Assembly: GCF_902167145.1 (NCBI RefSeq)
Contig: NC_050101.1
Location: 117,147,789 to 117,211,788 of the forward strand
Direction: 5' to 3'
Length of the DNA stretch: 64,000 bases
From: Zea mays
Taxonomy: Eukaryota; Streptophyta; Magnoliopsida; Poales; Poaceae
The translations under genes were made by a program, and so were the position numbers. Below, in pieces: positions 11,861-23,088 of this stretch (within the stretch, counting starts at the first letter, position 1; each line of letters opens with the position of its first letter). The notes beneath the pieces were generated by a model that ran no database searches, was not told the DNA's origin, and saw nothing but the letters and a program-made list of their open reading frames with translations.

Positions 11861-13096
11861 ATCTCCTTGACTTTAGCAGGATCCACTGATATTCCTCTAT
11901 TAGATATGATATGTCCAAGGAATGACACCTCGTCAATCCAAAACTCGCATTTACTGTACTTGGCATAGAGTTGATTATCCTGTAGCTTTTGTAGCACCAA
12001 TCTCAGATGTTCATCATGATCAATATCACTCTTAGAATAGATAAGGATATCGTCGATGAATACTACGACGAATCTATCCAAATACTCCATAAACACCTTA
12101 TTCATCAAATTCATAAAATAAGCTGGTGCATTAGTTAGTCCAAATGACATAGCAGTGAACTCATATAAACCATATCGGGTCGAGAAATCCGTCTTGGGAA
12201 TATCTGATGGCCTAATCTTCATTTGATGGTAACCTGATCGGAGATCAGTCTTCGAGAATACCCTTGCACTTCTCATCCGATTAAATAAATCCTCAATGCG
12301 GGGTAGTGGGTACTTGTTCTTTATAGTAACATCATTAAGTGATCTGTAGTCGTAACACATCCGTTGTGGACCATCCTTCTTCTGCACAAACAACACTGGT
12401 GCTTGTTGGAACTTGCTCTCCGGTGCAAGTTGATCCAACGGGGGTGTGTAGTGACGTAGACAGGGTTTTCGCACGAGATGGCAATAGCTCTGTTAATCTG
12501 GCCTCCATGCTGGACGAGGTCGCAAGATGAGACGACCTCGTCACAGGTCTTCGTCCGATGGCGTATGAGACGAAGGGTAAGTCTGCCCGTTGTCTTGTCT
12601 CCGTTGGTGCGGCGAGGGCGGCGAAGGCCTCGAGCGAAGGGTGGCGTCTTCGCCTTCGCCCCAACAGTGCTCCCCAAGGTGAGGAACTTGGACGAACGTA
12701 TCCAGCCTCTTGTAACTCTGTTAACTGCTTCTTAAGTTCTTTTAATTCTTCTATAGATATCTCGTATGGTCGTTTAGAAATAGGGGCAGTTCCAGGTAAA
12801 AGATCAATGACAAACTCAACTTCCGTATCTGGTGGCATCCCTGGTAACTCCTCTAGAAAGACATCCGGAAAATCCTTAACCACACGGATGTTATCACCAA
12901 CAAACTTCCCTTCTACTAAGAATGTCGCTAGTCTGGTGGTGGTAGTTACTACAATTTAAACTTCAAATCTTTCTCCTTTGGAACTGATGAGTTCTACGGT
13001 TCCCTTAGCACAGTGTATATACTGCCTTTGCCTTTCTTAACCATGACATACCAAGGATCACGTCTATAGTGCTCTCTTCTAACACTATAGGGGTAG
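11861..13096 (-). pseudogene. pol: Tekay-like pol fragment: protease end and reverse transcriptase
   Basis: Read on the minus strand, 13096-12960 gives protease-type sequence (VIDVILGMSWL) with a frameshift. 12883-12672 then gives the RT N-terminus ([17 protein letters not shown], then [14 protein letters not shown]). The frame is interrupted by the solo LTR at 12404-12666 and continues [10 protein letters not shown]. It carries the RT core ([24 protein letters not shown], catalytic [11 protein letters not shown]) and ends at AKVKEIV where the fragment is cut. The interruption and truncation make it non-functional. Confidence 0.85.
12404..12666. mobile_element. 263-bp solo LTR inserted in the Tekay-like RT
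   Basis: The ends are TGTTGGAACTTGC and CGCCCCAACA, with perfect TG...CA and six-base inverted termini TGTTGG/CCAACA. They are flanked by the 5-bp direct repeat GTGCT (12399-12403, 12667-12671). Removing it and one TSD restores the RT frame (WGA then PVLFV). The small size fits a solo LTR or a very small LTR element. The family is unknown. Confidence 0.85.
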
Positions 13097-13580
13097 CCCA
13101 TCTAGGTTAGAAACACAGGGTAAGAAGGGAAGAATTGTAGACAAGGCGAGTAATTACGAATCATGTTACTTTGGGGGATTTATTAGCTAAGTGTGTTGCT
13201 ACTAAAGCTAATACATTACCTTATGGTGGTACATGCTAAGATGTCCAGCTATAATGTTTCAATCAATCAAAGAAGCAAATCAAGCATTTATCATCAGAAC
13301 AATCAACCAACTTTTTTTTAAGTAGAGAAAATAGTATTAATTTCATCTTAGGTTCCCTATCTATTAAAAGAGCATAAGTGTAGGATTCCAAAGTGTGAAA
13401 TCCATCTTGTCTCAGAATAAAGAAGATAAGAATGATCATAGTAGAACAGTAGAAGGTGAGACAGGATCAAGATAAGTATAGAAAGAATCAGAGTGAGATA
13501 AGTATAGAATGAATGAGAGTAAGATAAGTATGTAAGGGTTTGTCCATTTCTATCTAGGTTTCGTCCTACAGTCAACATTT
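13097..13580 (-). other. Leader/gag remnant of the Tekay-like element
   Basis: About 480 bases between the pol fragment and the primer binding site have no usable frame. A full gag would need over 1 kb, so most of gag is deleted. Confidence 0.55.
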
Positions 13581-13592
13581 CCTCTGATACCA
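13581..13592 (-). other. Primer binding site of the Tekay-like element
   Basis: The minus strand reads TGGTATCAGAGG, matching initiator methionine tRNA, four bases after the LTR end. Confidence 0.85.
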
Positions 13593-13596
13593 CTTC

Positions 13597-16500
13597 TGTC
13601 ACACCCGGTTTTAAGGAACAAAGCCGGGTGCATCTCATACATGCGCCAAGAAGACAACATATATAATAACAAAGTGTATAGAGATAAATGTCATAAAACA
13701 TCAGAGTATTTATTACATAGCGGAAGACTTAATACAAAATAAAAGAATAAACATAAAACGAACTAAGGATCGTCGGCGCCATTGTCAACTGAGAAACGCC
13801 ACCTAGATCAGATCGAACTCCTCGCCTTGTGGCTCCTCCTGAACCACCTGTTCTTCTCCTGTGGGGGGTGTGAGACAGCAAGGGTGAGCTCACATACATT
13901 CATAGCTCAACAAGTTGTGGGGGATAATGTGGCATGAACTCATCAAAGGTGGGAGTTCATGAAGTGTAAGGCTGATTAATGAAATAAAGGCTGAAGCTGA
14001 GCATTGCTTTTATAAGTTGGTCAAAATTTTATTAGCAGTTACTAAGTGTAAGTGAATACCAAACCATAGTAATAATAAATAAAAGTAATAATAAAATAAT
14101 CCCAAATGCAATGAAATGACAAATTAAGTTTAAGTTCCATAAATTAATCATGTGAGTGTCCGAGCCGCTCATGACCGTGAGCACGGCTAGTATACCAGTT
14201 TTACACTCTGCAGAGGTTGCGCATCTTTACCCACAAGTCGTGTTAACCATTTGCCACGGAGTTGATCAGACCCCATACACCTCTACCAAGGAAGCGAGGC
14301 AGGGTACCACTACGAGGCGTTTACAAAGTTCCACTAGCTTCAGAAAACCCGCTACAGTTTATAGGAAGCTCCAGTGCAGGAATCCCTCGCCTGACCGCCA
14401 TCGCAGCAAAATCAACCCAAGGACCTCCCTACACTGACCACTCCCCTACTGCCCTTGCCCCTTTCGGGTAAGGTAGTCATCCACTAGCTTTCCTAGTTAA
14501 TCAGCCAAGGGCGTCCCATTATACCCTTGTGGTAGCACTGTTTTCCCGGGTGGTTCTCCATGTTCCCATTAACATAATGATCTTATCATGCATAGTAATA
14601 ATAAACAAATAATAAAAAGTATAACAATGAGTGATGAATATCTTTATACCCAAAGCCACATAAAGCAATATCATGTACTACCCAAAAATTTAGTAGTAAA
14701 ACCAGTGGTGAGACAAGGTACAAAGATAGTCAAAATCTAGGGTAACCTATTGGGTCCCATCAAAATTAACCTATGCAGATCATTATGATTAATAAGAACA
14801 TGAATGGGTAAAAGAAGTGATCAAGGGCACAACTTGCCTTCAACGAGCTCCTGCTCAGCAGTCTCTATCTGCTGCTCACCAGTATCCTCAGTCACGGGCT
14901 CTTCTACTCGCCACAATACAAACAAGCACAGTATATAGAGAAAATTAACATCACACCAAACATGTAAACAAAATACACATCAATATTCTACACATTAAAA
15001 TACAATCCTAGGAACAGGAATCATAATTTTTGGAGTTATGGATATTAAATTATGAATTTCCAAAGGTTTCATGTGTTTAAAATAGGTTTAAGTGAGAATT
15101 AAATTTTCTTACTGTTTTCATGACAACACAGAGACTCTAGATGATAGAGAATAATATTACAAAATTTTAGAAACTGGAATGAGTTAATTTGGAGTTCATA
15201 TAAATTTTCTATGGAATAAACAAGTTCTAGGAATTCTTTTTATATTAAAAATCAATTTATGTATTTGTTTACCTATTTTTATATGCTCTCGGGACTGGGC
15301 CTCAATTACCAGAAATGCGCAGGGGCTTCCATGAAAGAATTTCTAAGACTCTGTGGACTGTTTCGGTAGACCGCGGGTTTATTTTATAAAAACAGAGGGT
15401 TTCTTTAAGAAAGTCGCCTGGCCGAAGGGGTATCGCGCGATAACGGCCGTCCGATTAGAAATCACGCGTCCAGATCAGTTGATTCATAACCGTGAATCGG
15501 TAAGCGACACAGGCCATCCAATTATAGATCTACGGTCCAAACTCTACCTACGAAGGGGTATTACAATATTCTAATCACAGCCGCTCAGATTTGATCCGAC
15601 CGCCCTGGTTCCCCAACCCGAACCGGTACCCGGTGTCTAATCCAAGCCATCCGAAAGGGATCGGACGGCGCCAGCATTCTCTTCCTCGCGTCGTAACTAG
15701 GCGGCGACACACAGCTCCCACGCGGCGGTAGCCATGGCTGGGAACGACGTAGCCGCCCACCAGGGCCCAACTCCGATGGGATAGACCCACCTGCACTGCC
15801 CCAGCTACCCCTGACGTCTTGCCATGGCACGACGGCGAGCCACGGTGAACGCGCCCCACGCCCATTACTCACTCTCTCTCCTCCCATTTCTTTCTCCAGC
15901 CAACATGCCGCGGCCGAGCGCCAAAGACACGGCAGCGAACCGCCCGAGCCTACGAACTGCTACCGGCACAGAAATGTAAAGCGGCGACATCTAGAGGGGT
16001 GATTCTCACCGGAATTCCTGACGCACGGCTCGATTTGGCAATGAAGGTCCAGTTCGGTGAGACGCCGACCGTACCCGTCCACGGTTCGACCGCCAGGCGC
16101 ACGCTGTGAAAGGTACAGCTATGCCGAGACTCTCGCTTCCAGGTTGCCGTGCGGCAACGCTTCGGGCGTACTCCCCAGCGACCCCGCCCAGCTCCCTGCC
16201 TGAAGCCGCAGCGCCGCCAGAACCCGCGGCTCTCCCTCTCTGTTTATTTTCTTCTCTCTCAAACGACGCAAATACGTGGGGCCTCGCCTGGTCAACCACG
16301 ACGGCGAGCGCCAAGCCACAGTTTTATAGGCCGCGTGTCATTAGTGCCGAATACCTTGGCAAGCCGTTCTGATCGGCGTGGGATGCGGAGTTCGGCGGCG
16401 GAAGACCCAGAGAAGCCCAACGCACTCGCCTGGAAGAAGCAGCTGACCCCTGGGCCCCACCTGACGGCGAGAGGAAGACACCCGCGCGCGCGGAGAGCTG

Positions 16501-17077
16501 AATCGCTGCCAGTGGGGGCCTGCTTGCCAGTGTGACAGCGCGCGTGGAGATAGGTAGAAGCTTGGGCCGCGCGGATGGAAAAACGTAGTGGGCCAAATGG
16601 GTTGGTTTAGGCCCAATCGAGCACAACACCATTTTTCTTTTATATTTTTTATTTCCCCTCTCCTTTTCTCTTTTAATTTCAATTTAAATTTCCCATTTGA
16701 ATTTATATGTGTGTAGTTCATGCTTAGATCAACTATACAATTCCAAATACCAGTATGAACCTAATTTAATTAACTCTTTATTTATTTTGTCTTATATGTA
16801 AGTATTTTCTTCTCTTGTCTCAATTCTAGAATCCCTTAGGATTTAAATTCTACTTTGGACTTTGGTGTTTTTCTTTTCACATTATCCTTATATTGACACA
16901 AAATGCACACAAACAATGAAAATCCGAGCATGATGCATGATTTATTTGAGTGTTATTGGTTATTCAATCCCATTTTTGAGGGTGTTTATTCACATGTGAT
17001 ATTATCTAGAGATGGTACACACATATAGATAAAGGAAATATTCTCTCTTCATATGAGTTACAAATTTAGGTATTACA
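13597..17077 (-). repeat. 5' LTR of the Tekay-like element (3.48 kb)
   Basis: On the plus strand it starts TGTCACACCCGG and ends TTTAGGTATTACA. The interior mixes AT-rich sequence (13600-15570, 16620-17077) with a GC-rich block (15580-16560). The small ORFs in the GC-rich block overlap on both strands and look like chance frames. No gene is supported in this 3.5 kb. Confidence 0.82.
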
Positions 17078-17256
17078 GTTAAGTCCGTCGCCCTCGATCC
17101 CAGCAACGACGCCTGCAAGCAAGTCCGGATCGGCTCCGAGCTCGACCCCAAATAGGAAGCAGTGCTCATCGACTTTCTCCATGCAAACGCCGAAGTTTTT
17201 GCCTGGAGTCCCTCGGACATGCCCGGCATATTGAGGGATGTCGCCGAGCACTCACT
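17078..17256 (+). repeat. Right copy of the 179-bp duplication
   Basis: It begins right after the Tekay-like LTR end (GTATTACA) with GTTAAGTCCGTCGCC. It then runs on without a break into the Tat reverse transcriptase. It is far longer than a normal 5-bp target duplication. Confidence 0.92.
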
Positions 17257-20200
17257 GGACATCCGAGCCGGTGCCCAACCCGTGAAGCAGCCTCTACGCC
17301 GTTTGGATGAAGAAAAGCGCAGAGCCATAGGCGAGGAGATCCACAAGCTAATGGCCGCAGGGTTCATCAAAGAGGTATTCCATCCCGAATGGTTAGCTAA
17401 CCATGTGCTTGTGAAAAAGAAAGGTGGGAAATGGAGGATGTGCGTAGACTACACTGGTCTAAACAAAGCATGTCCGAAGGTTCCCTACCCTCTGCCTCGC
17501 ATCGATCAAATTGTGGACTCCACTGCTGGGTGCAAAACCCTGTCATTCCTCGACGCCTATTCAGGTTATCACCAAATCAAGATGAAAGAGTCCGACCAGC
17601 TCGCGACTTCTTTTATCACACCTTTTGGCATGTATTGTTATATTACTATGCCATTTGGCTTGAGGAATGCAGGTGCGACATACCAAAGGTGCATGAACCA
17701 CGTGTTCAGAGAACACATCGACCGAACGGTCGAGGCTTACATCGATGACATCGTTGTCAAGACGAGGAAAGCCTCCGACCTCCTCTCCGACCTTGGAACG
17801 ACATTCAAGTGTCTGAGAGCGAAAGGTGTGAAACTCAATCCCGAGAAGTGTGTCTTCGGAGTCCCCCGAGGCATGCTCCTGGGGTTCATCGTCTCCGAGC
17901 GGGGCATCGAGGCCAACCCGGAGAAAATCGTGGCCATCACCAACATGGGGCCTATCAAAGATTTGAAAGGAGTACAGAGGGTCATGGGATGCCTTGCGGC
18001 TCTGAGCCGCTTCATCTCGCGCCTCGGCGAGAAAGGATTACCCTTATACCGCCCCTTAAAGAAGGTCGAGCGCTTCACTTGGACCCCCGAGGCCGAGGAA
18101 GCCCTCGGAAACTTAAAGGCACTCCTTACAAATGTGCCCATCTTGGTGCCCCCCGCTGCAGGAGAAGCCCTCTTGATCTACGTAGCCGCAACCACTCAGG
18201 TGGTCAGCGCCGCGATCATAGTCGAGAGACGAGAAGAAGGGCATGCACTGCTCGTCCAGAGGCCGGTCTACTTCATCAGTGAGGTGCTATCCGAGACCAA
18301 GATCTGCTACCCACAAGTCCAGAAGCTACTGTACGCAGTAATTCTGACGCGGCGAAAATTGCGACACTACTTCGAGTCTCATCCGGTGACTGTGGTGTCA
18401 TCCTTTCCTCTGGGGGAGATCATCCAGTGCCGAGGGGCCTCGGGTAGAATAGCAAAGTGGGCAGTGGAACTCATGGGCGAGGCAATCTCGTTCGCTCCTC
18501 GGAAGGCCATAAAATCCCAAGTCTTGGCGGACTTCGTGGCTGAATGGGTCGACACCCAATTGCCAACAGCTCCGATCCAACCCGAACTTTGGACCATGTA
18601 CTTCGATGGGTCGCTGATGAAAAAAGGAGCAGGTGCGGGCCTGCTCTTCATCTCACCCCTCGGGAAACATGTGCACTACGTGTTGCGCCTCTATTTTCCG
18701 GCATCAAACAACGTGGCCGAGTATGAGGCGTTGGTTAACGGGCTGCGCATCACCGTCGAGCTAGGGTTTCGGCGCCTCGACGCTCGTGGCGACTCGCAGC
18801 TTGTCATTGACCAAGTCATGAAGAACTCCCACTGCCGCGATCGGAAGATGGAGGCCTACTGCGACGAAGTTTGGCGCCTGGAAGACAAGTTCTACGAGCT
18901 GGAGCTCAACCATATCGCTCGACGGTACAACGAGACTGTGGATGAGCTGGCGAAAATAGCCTCGGGGCGGACAACGGTTCCCCCGGACGTCTTCTCCAGA
19001 GACATACATCAACCCTCCGTCAAGATCGACGACACGCCCGAGCCCGAGGAGGCCTCGGCCCAGCCCGAGGTACCCTCGATCGCCGAGGGTGAGGCCCTGC
19101 GCGTCGAGGGAGAGAGGAATGGGGTCACGCCAAACCCGAACTGGCAGGCCCCGTACCTGGAATATCTTCTCCGTGGAGAGCTTCCCCTCGACAAGGCCGA
19201 AGCTCGGCGACTGGCGCGGCGCGCCAAGTCATTCGTCTTACTGGGTGATGAAAAGAAGCTCTACCACCGCAGCCCCATGGGCATTCTCCAATGATGCATA
19301 TCCGTCGCCCAAGGACAGGAGTTGTTGCAAGAAATACACTCGGGGGCTTGCGGTCACCATGCAGCCCCTCGGGCCCTTGTCGAAAACGCTTTCCGACAAT
19401 GTTTCTACTGGCCAACCGCGGTGGCCGACGCCACTAGGATTGTACGCTCCTGCCAAGGGTGTCAATTCTACGCAAGACAGACGCACCTGCCCGCTCAGGC
19501 CCTGCAGACAATACCCATCACCTGGTCGTTTGTCGTGTGGGGTCTGGACCTCGTCGGTCCCCTGCAGAAGGCACCCGGGGGCTTCTCGCACCTGCTGGTC
19601 ACCATCGACACATTCTCCAAGTGGATCGAGGTCCGACCCCTAACCAGCATTAGGTCCGAGCAGGAGTGGCGTTCTTCACAAACATCATCCATCGCTTTGG
19701 GGTCCCGAACTCTATCATCACCGACAATGGCACACAGTTCACTGGGAAGAAGTTCCTGGACTTCTGCGAGGACCACCAATCCGTGTGGAATGGGCCGCCG
19801 TAGCTCACCCCATGACGAATGGGCAGGTGGAGCGTGCCAACGGTATGATTTTGCAGGGACTTAAACCGAGGATCTACAACGACCTCAACAAGTTTGGCAA
19901 GCGGTGGATGAAAGAGCTACCCTCGGTGGTCTGGAGTCTGAGGACGACGCCAAGCCGAGCCACGGGTTTCTCGCCATTCTTTCTAGTCTATGGGGCCGAG
20001 GCCGTCCTACCCACAGACTTAGAATACGGTTCCCCGAGGACAAAGGCGTACGACGACCGAAGCAACCAGACCAGCCGAGAAGACTCACTGGACCAGCTCG
20101 AAGAGGCTCGGCACGTGGCCTTACTACACTCGGCACGGTACCAGCAGTCTCTGCGATGCTACCACGCCCGAAGGGTTCGGCCCCGAGGCTTCTAGGTGGG

Positions 20201-20382
20201 AGACTTGGTACTTCGGCTGTGACAAGACTCCCGAGGGCGCCACAAGCTTACTCCTCCCTGGGAAGGGCCGTTCATCATCGCCAAGATTTTGAAGCCCAGA
20301 ACATACAAGCTGGCCAACAATCAAGGCGAGGTCTACAGCAACGCTTGGAACATCCAACAACTACGTCGCTTCTACCCTTAAG
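17153..20382 (+). pseudogene. pol: pol: reverse transcriptase, dual RNase H, integrase (Tat gypsy)
   Basis: A long open frame to 19293 encodes the RT, with PYPLPRIDQIV, FLDAYSGYHQIKM and the catalytic AYIDDIVVKT. A degenerate classical RNase H connection follows, then a second RNase H-like domain starting near 18595 (MYFDGSLMKKGAGAGLLF, later ARGDSQLVIDQV). The latter is the archaeal-type RNase H of Tat elements. A TGA at 19291-19293 separates this from the integrase in the same frame. The integrase keeps its HHCC zinc region (CQGCQFYARQTHLP) and the DDE residues (GLDLVGPL, ITDNGTQF, NGQVERANG). Two small frameshifts break it, near 19664 and 19780, and stops at about 20193 and 20219 break the tail. 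The Pol product would be Gag-Pol-derived cytoplasmic particle protein, but this copy is not functional. Confidence 0.88.
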
Positions 20383-20559
20383 ATGTTTCAAGTCGTTCAT
20401 ATACCTCGTTTTCTTTACATGCATAAATAAAGTCTAACCGTCAAGGAAGGATCAGCCTTGCCTCGGCAAAGCCCGACCCTACCTCGAGGGCTAGAAGGGG
20501 GGAACCCCCTCTACGTCAAAATTTTCCTCGAAAAAGTTTTCTACCAAAGGAAAAGTTTT

Positions 20560-21160
20560 CTACCAAAACGACTTTCGACTATATCGATAACGGAACCCTG
20601 AAAACAACGAGAGGGACCTTGAGCGGCAAGGTCGACTGAGCCGAGGGACTCCTACGCCTCCGGGATACGGATACCTCACTCATCACCTTCCGCGAAAAGT
20701 AACTCACGCTCGGATTAGTGGTTCTGCTATCGAACAAGTCCTAAACGCTCGGGTAGAAAACGACTTTCGTGCTTTCGACTATATCGATAGCAGTGTCCTA
20801 AAAACAACAAGAGTACACGTAAGCGGCAAGGCCGACCGAGCCGAGGGACTCCTACGCCTCCAGGATACGGATACCTCACTCATCACCTTCCGTGAAAAGT
20901 AACTCATGCTCGGATAAGTGATCCTACTACCGAACAAGTCCTAACACTCGGGTAGAAAACGACTTCCGTGCCTTCTCGACTATATCGATAACAGAATCCT
21001 GCAAACGAGTGAGAGTGCATGTAAGCGGCAAGGCCGACCGAGCCGAGGGACTCCTACGCCTCTGGGATATGGATACCTCACTCATCACCTTCCGCGAAAA
21101 GTAACTCTCGCTCGGATAGGCGATTCTGCTACCGACGAACAAGTCCTGATACTCGAAACG
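20560..21160 (+). repeat. Three ~200-bp tandem repeats in the 3' part of the Tat element
   Basis: Three adjacent units share the core CCGAGGGACTCCTACGCCTC at 20641, 20841 and 21043, giving periods of about 200 and 202 bp. Each unit also contains a TCGACTATATCGATA block and a GGATACCTCACTCATCACC block. A fourth copy of the core lies apart at 21743. Long tandem repeats between integrase and the 3' LTR are common in Tat elements. Confidence 0.85.
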
Positions 21161-21236
21161 AGAGGAAAGAAAACACAGCTTTATAACGCGACAATAAGAT
21201 GTTTAGGCCTCAGCGGCCACAAAAAACATACGCATA

Positions 21237-21712
21237 CTACAAACAAATTGTTCCTGCAGGTTCAAACATAGGCAGAGGGAGCAGCAGCACCCTCAGCGAC
21301 GTTTCCACCCTCGGCGGAACCTGGCCCAGCCTCAGGCGGCGACATGGGCAGAAGGATCTCCACCTCGAAGGAAGACGCCACCACCGCGCTTGGGCCCTCA
21401 CGGCCAGGCTCTTCGCAAGGGTCCCGGCCCAAGCGGACGCCTCGATTGGCCGCTTCGTAGCCTCAGCCAGCTGTCCCCCGAGGACCTCAGCCCGGCTCAT
21501 GGCCTCGGCAGCGTGACTCTAGGATTGGTCCAGCTCGCAGATGACCTGGCCAAGCTCCAGCCGCCGCTGCTGCACCTCCTCGGCCTGGGAAGCCACCTGC
21601 TCCCGGGCCGACGAAGCCTCTTTTCGAGCCGACTCCGCCCCTGTCCACGCCGACACCGCTGCCTCTGGCTCCAGCTCATCGCAGAGCGACCGAAGGTTCT
21701 AAAACTGAGCAA
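21237..21712 (-). pseudogene. Antisense coiled-coil ORF remnant inside the Tat element
   Basis: Read on the minus strand, 21712-21410 gives a heptad-rich Ala/Glu/Gln sequence (for example SAREQVASQAEEVQQRRLEL) with a single TAG near 21521. It continues as MSRAEVLGGQLAEATKRPIE. The run of charged heptads with only one stop suggests a true former protein C-terminus, not a chance ORF. Maize-type gypsy elements of this lineage are known to carry extra antisense ORFs between pol and the 3' LTR, and this may be such an aORF. The N-terminal part is missing and the sequence after residue 60 of the lower ORF loses the pattern. The exact family cannot be named without a search. Confidence 0.5.
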
Positions 21713-22231
21713 GAGAGGCCTTGAGCGGTAAGGCCGGCCGAGCCGAGGGACTCCTACGCCTCCGGGATACGGATACCTCACTCATCACCTTCCGCGCAAG
21801 GCAACTCACACTCGGTTAAGTGGTTCCACTAGCTGACAGGCAAGTCCTAGTCTCGAAATGAGGAAGAAACACATCATCACGCTCAAATGCCCAAATGTTC
21901 AGGCCTCAGCAGCCGCAAAGAACAAACACCCATACTCAGGGTACCATTACAAACGGGACTCCGGTTCCACTCCCGCGGGTATGAACGACCTCCACACCAG
22001 AGGGCTTGCGGGACAACAAACTCCTCGGCAGGGCAAGCGACACCTTTGGCAGGCGAAACGGGCGTCGTTTCACCTCCGCCATGATGACCGCGTCAAAAAA
22101 GGTGTGCCAAACTATTTAAATTCATATCCTTTTCCTCTTCCTCTTTCTCTCTCTTGCTACAGGGACCGGGAAAGGGGACATGTCGAAAAGGATCCTTCTC
22201 AGCGAAGGAAACGGGCCCTCGAGCCCTCCTA

Positions 22232-22380
22232 CTGATCAGGGGTTCGAAGGCTGGCCCCTCGGAAGGGTTCGACAGCCGCCCCAGAGCACTCGGGCTCCGA
22301 GCCCATTACTGATCAGGGGGTCGAAGGCTGGCCCCTCGGAAGGGTTCGACAGCCGCCCCAGAGCACGCAGAGTGAGGGAT
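22232..22380 (+). repeat. Two-copy ~76-bp tandem repeat before the 3' LTR
   Basis: A unit beginning CTGATCAGGGG(G/T)TCGAAGG and containing GGAAGGGTTCGACAGCC occurs at about 22232 and again at about 22308 in the untranslated 3' part of the Tat element. The rest of 21800-23088 is GC-rich element sequence without a recognisable gene. Confidence 0.7.
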
Positions 22381-23088
22381 GACTCTGGGTACGTCTGTTA
22401 CATGGCCGAGGCTCGGGCTACGCTCCCGAGGTACCCTAGGACATTTCCGAGACCAGCAGGAGCGATTTTGTAACGGAATCCCACCAGAGGGAGGCATCGA
22501 GCCCTTGGACCCTATCGAACGGGTCCGACAAATCACCTGTAGGTACTTTTGGAGCGCGCCTCTGGGCCACTAGCTGACCCTTATCGAACGGGGCACGGGC
22601 GTCCACTCGGATCACCCGTTAGCAACTCACTGGAAACACCATGTTCGGCGCCCTCCGAGGGCAACATGGCGCTTTCCCCCCTTCCTCCTTGCGGAAAGGC
22701 GACAAAGGGGCGTATAATAAAAGTCGAGACAGTCCTTGATCGTCCTCTCGCTCCGTGCAGAGGCTCAGGGGCTGCTCCCGCAACACGGCTATGGCCAAAC
22801 TGTTGACAGCGTCCACAAACCAGCCTAAAAACTCGGAACCTGACCATGCACCCGGGCTACGGCCAGGCCGCATGAGGGAACAACAAGGCCGACCGAGGCA
22901 TCACGAAAAACATTAAGACCTCAGAGGAGTCAAACCACTCCTCCGAGGCCTCAGGCGCTACACCCGGCGGGTGCGCTCGCGCGCACCCACCGAAACAAAG
23001 TATAACCGAGAAAGGCCGGTCCCCTCACAAAAAATGCGGCAAAGCCTCCAAGCGAGTACCAACACTCCCTTTGAGGCTCGGGGGCTAC

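Larger units (their letters stand above)
11861..17077 (-). mobile_element. Truncated Tekay-like Ty3/gypsy element (5' LTR plus part of pol)
   Basis: On the minus strand the order is a 3.48-kb 5' LTR (13597-17077), a primer binding site (13581-13592), about 0.6 kb of degenerate leader and gag sequence, a protease fragment, and RT up to 11861. There the sequence jumps into the host Tat element. The rest of pol and the 3' LTR are missing. LTR ends TGTAATACC...GTGTGACA and the length are typical of the Tekay group of chromovirus-like gypsy elements in maize. There is no right-and-left 5-bp TSD because the left end is deleted. Confidence 0.82.
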
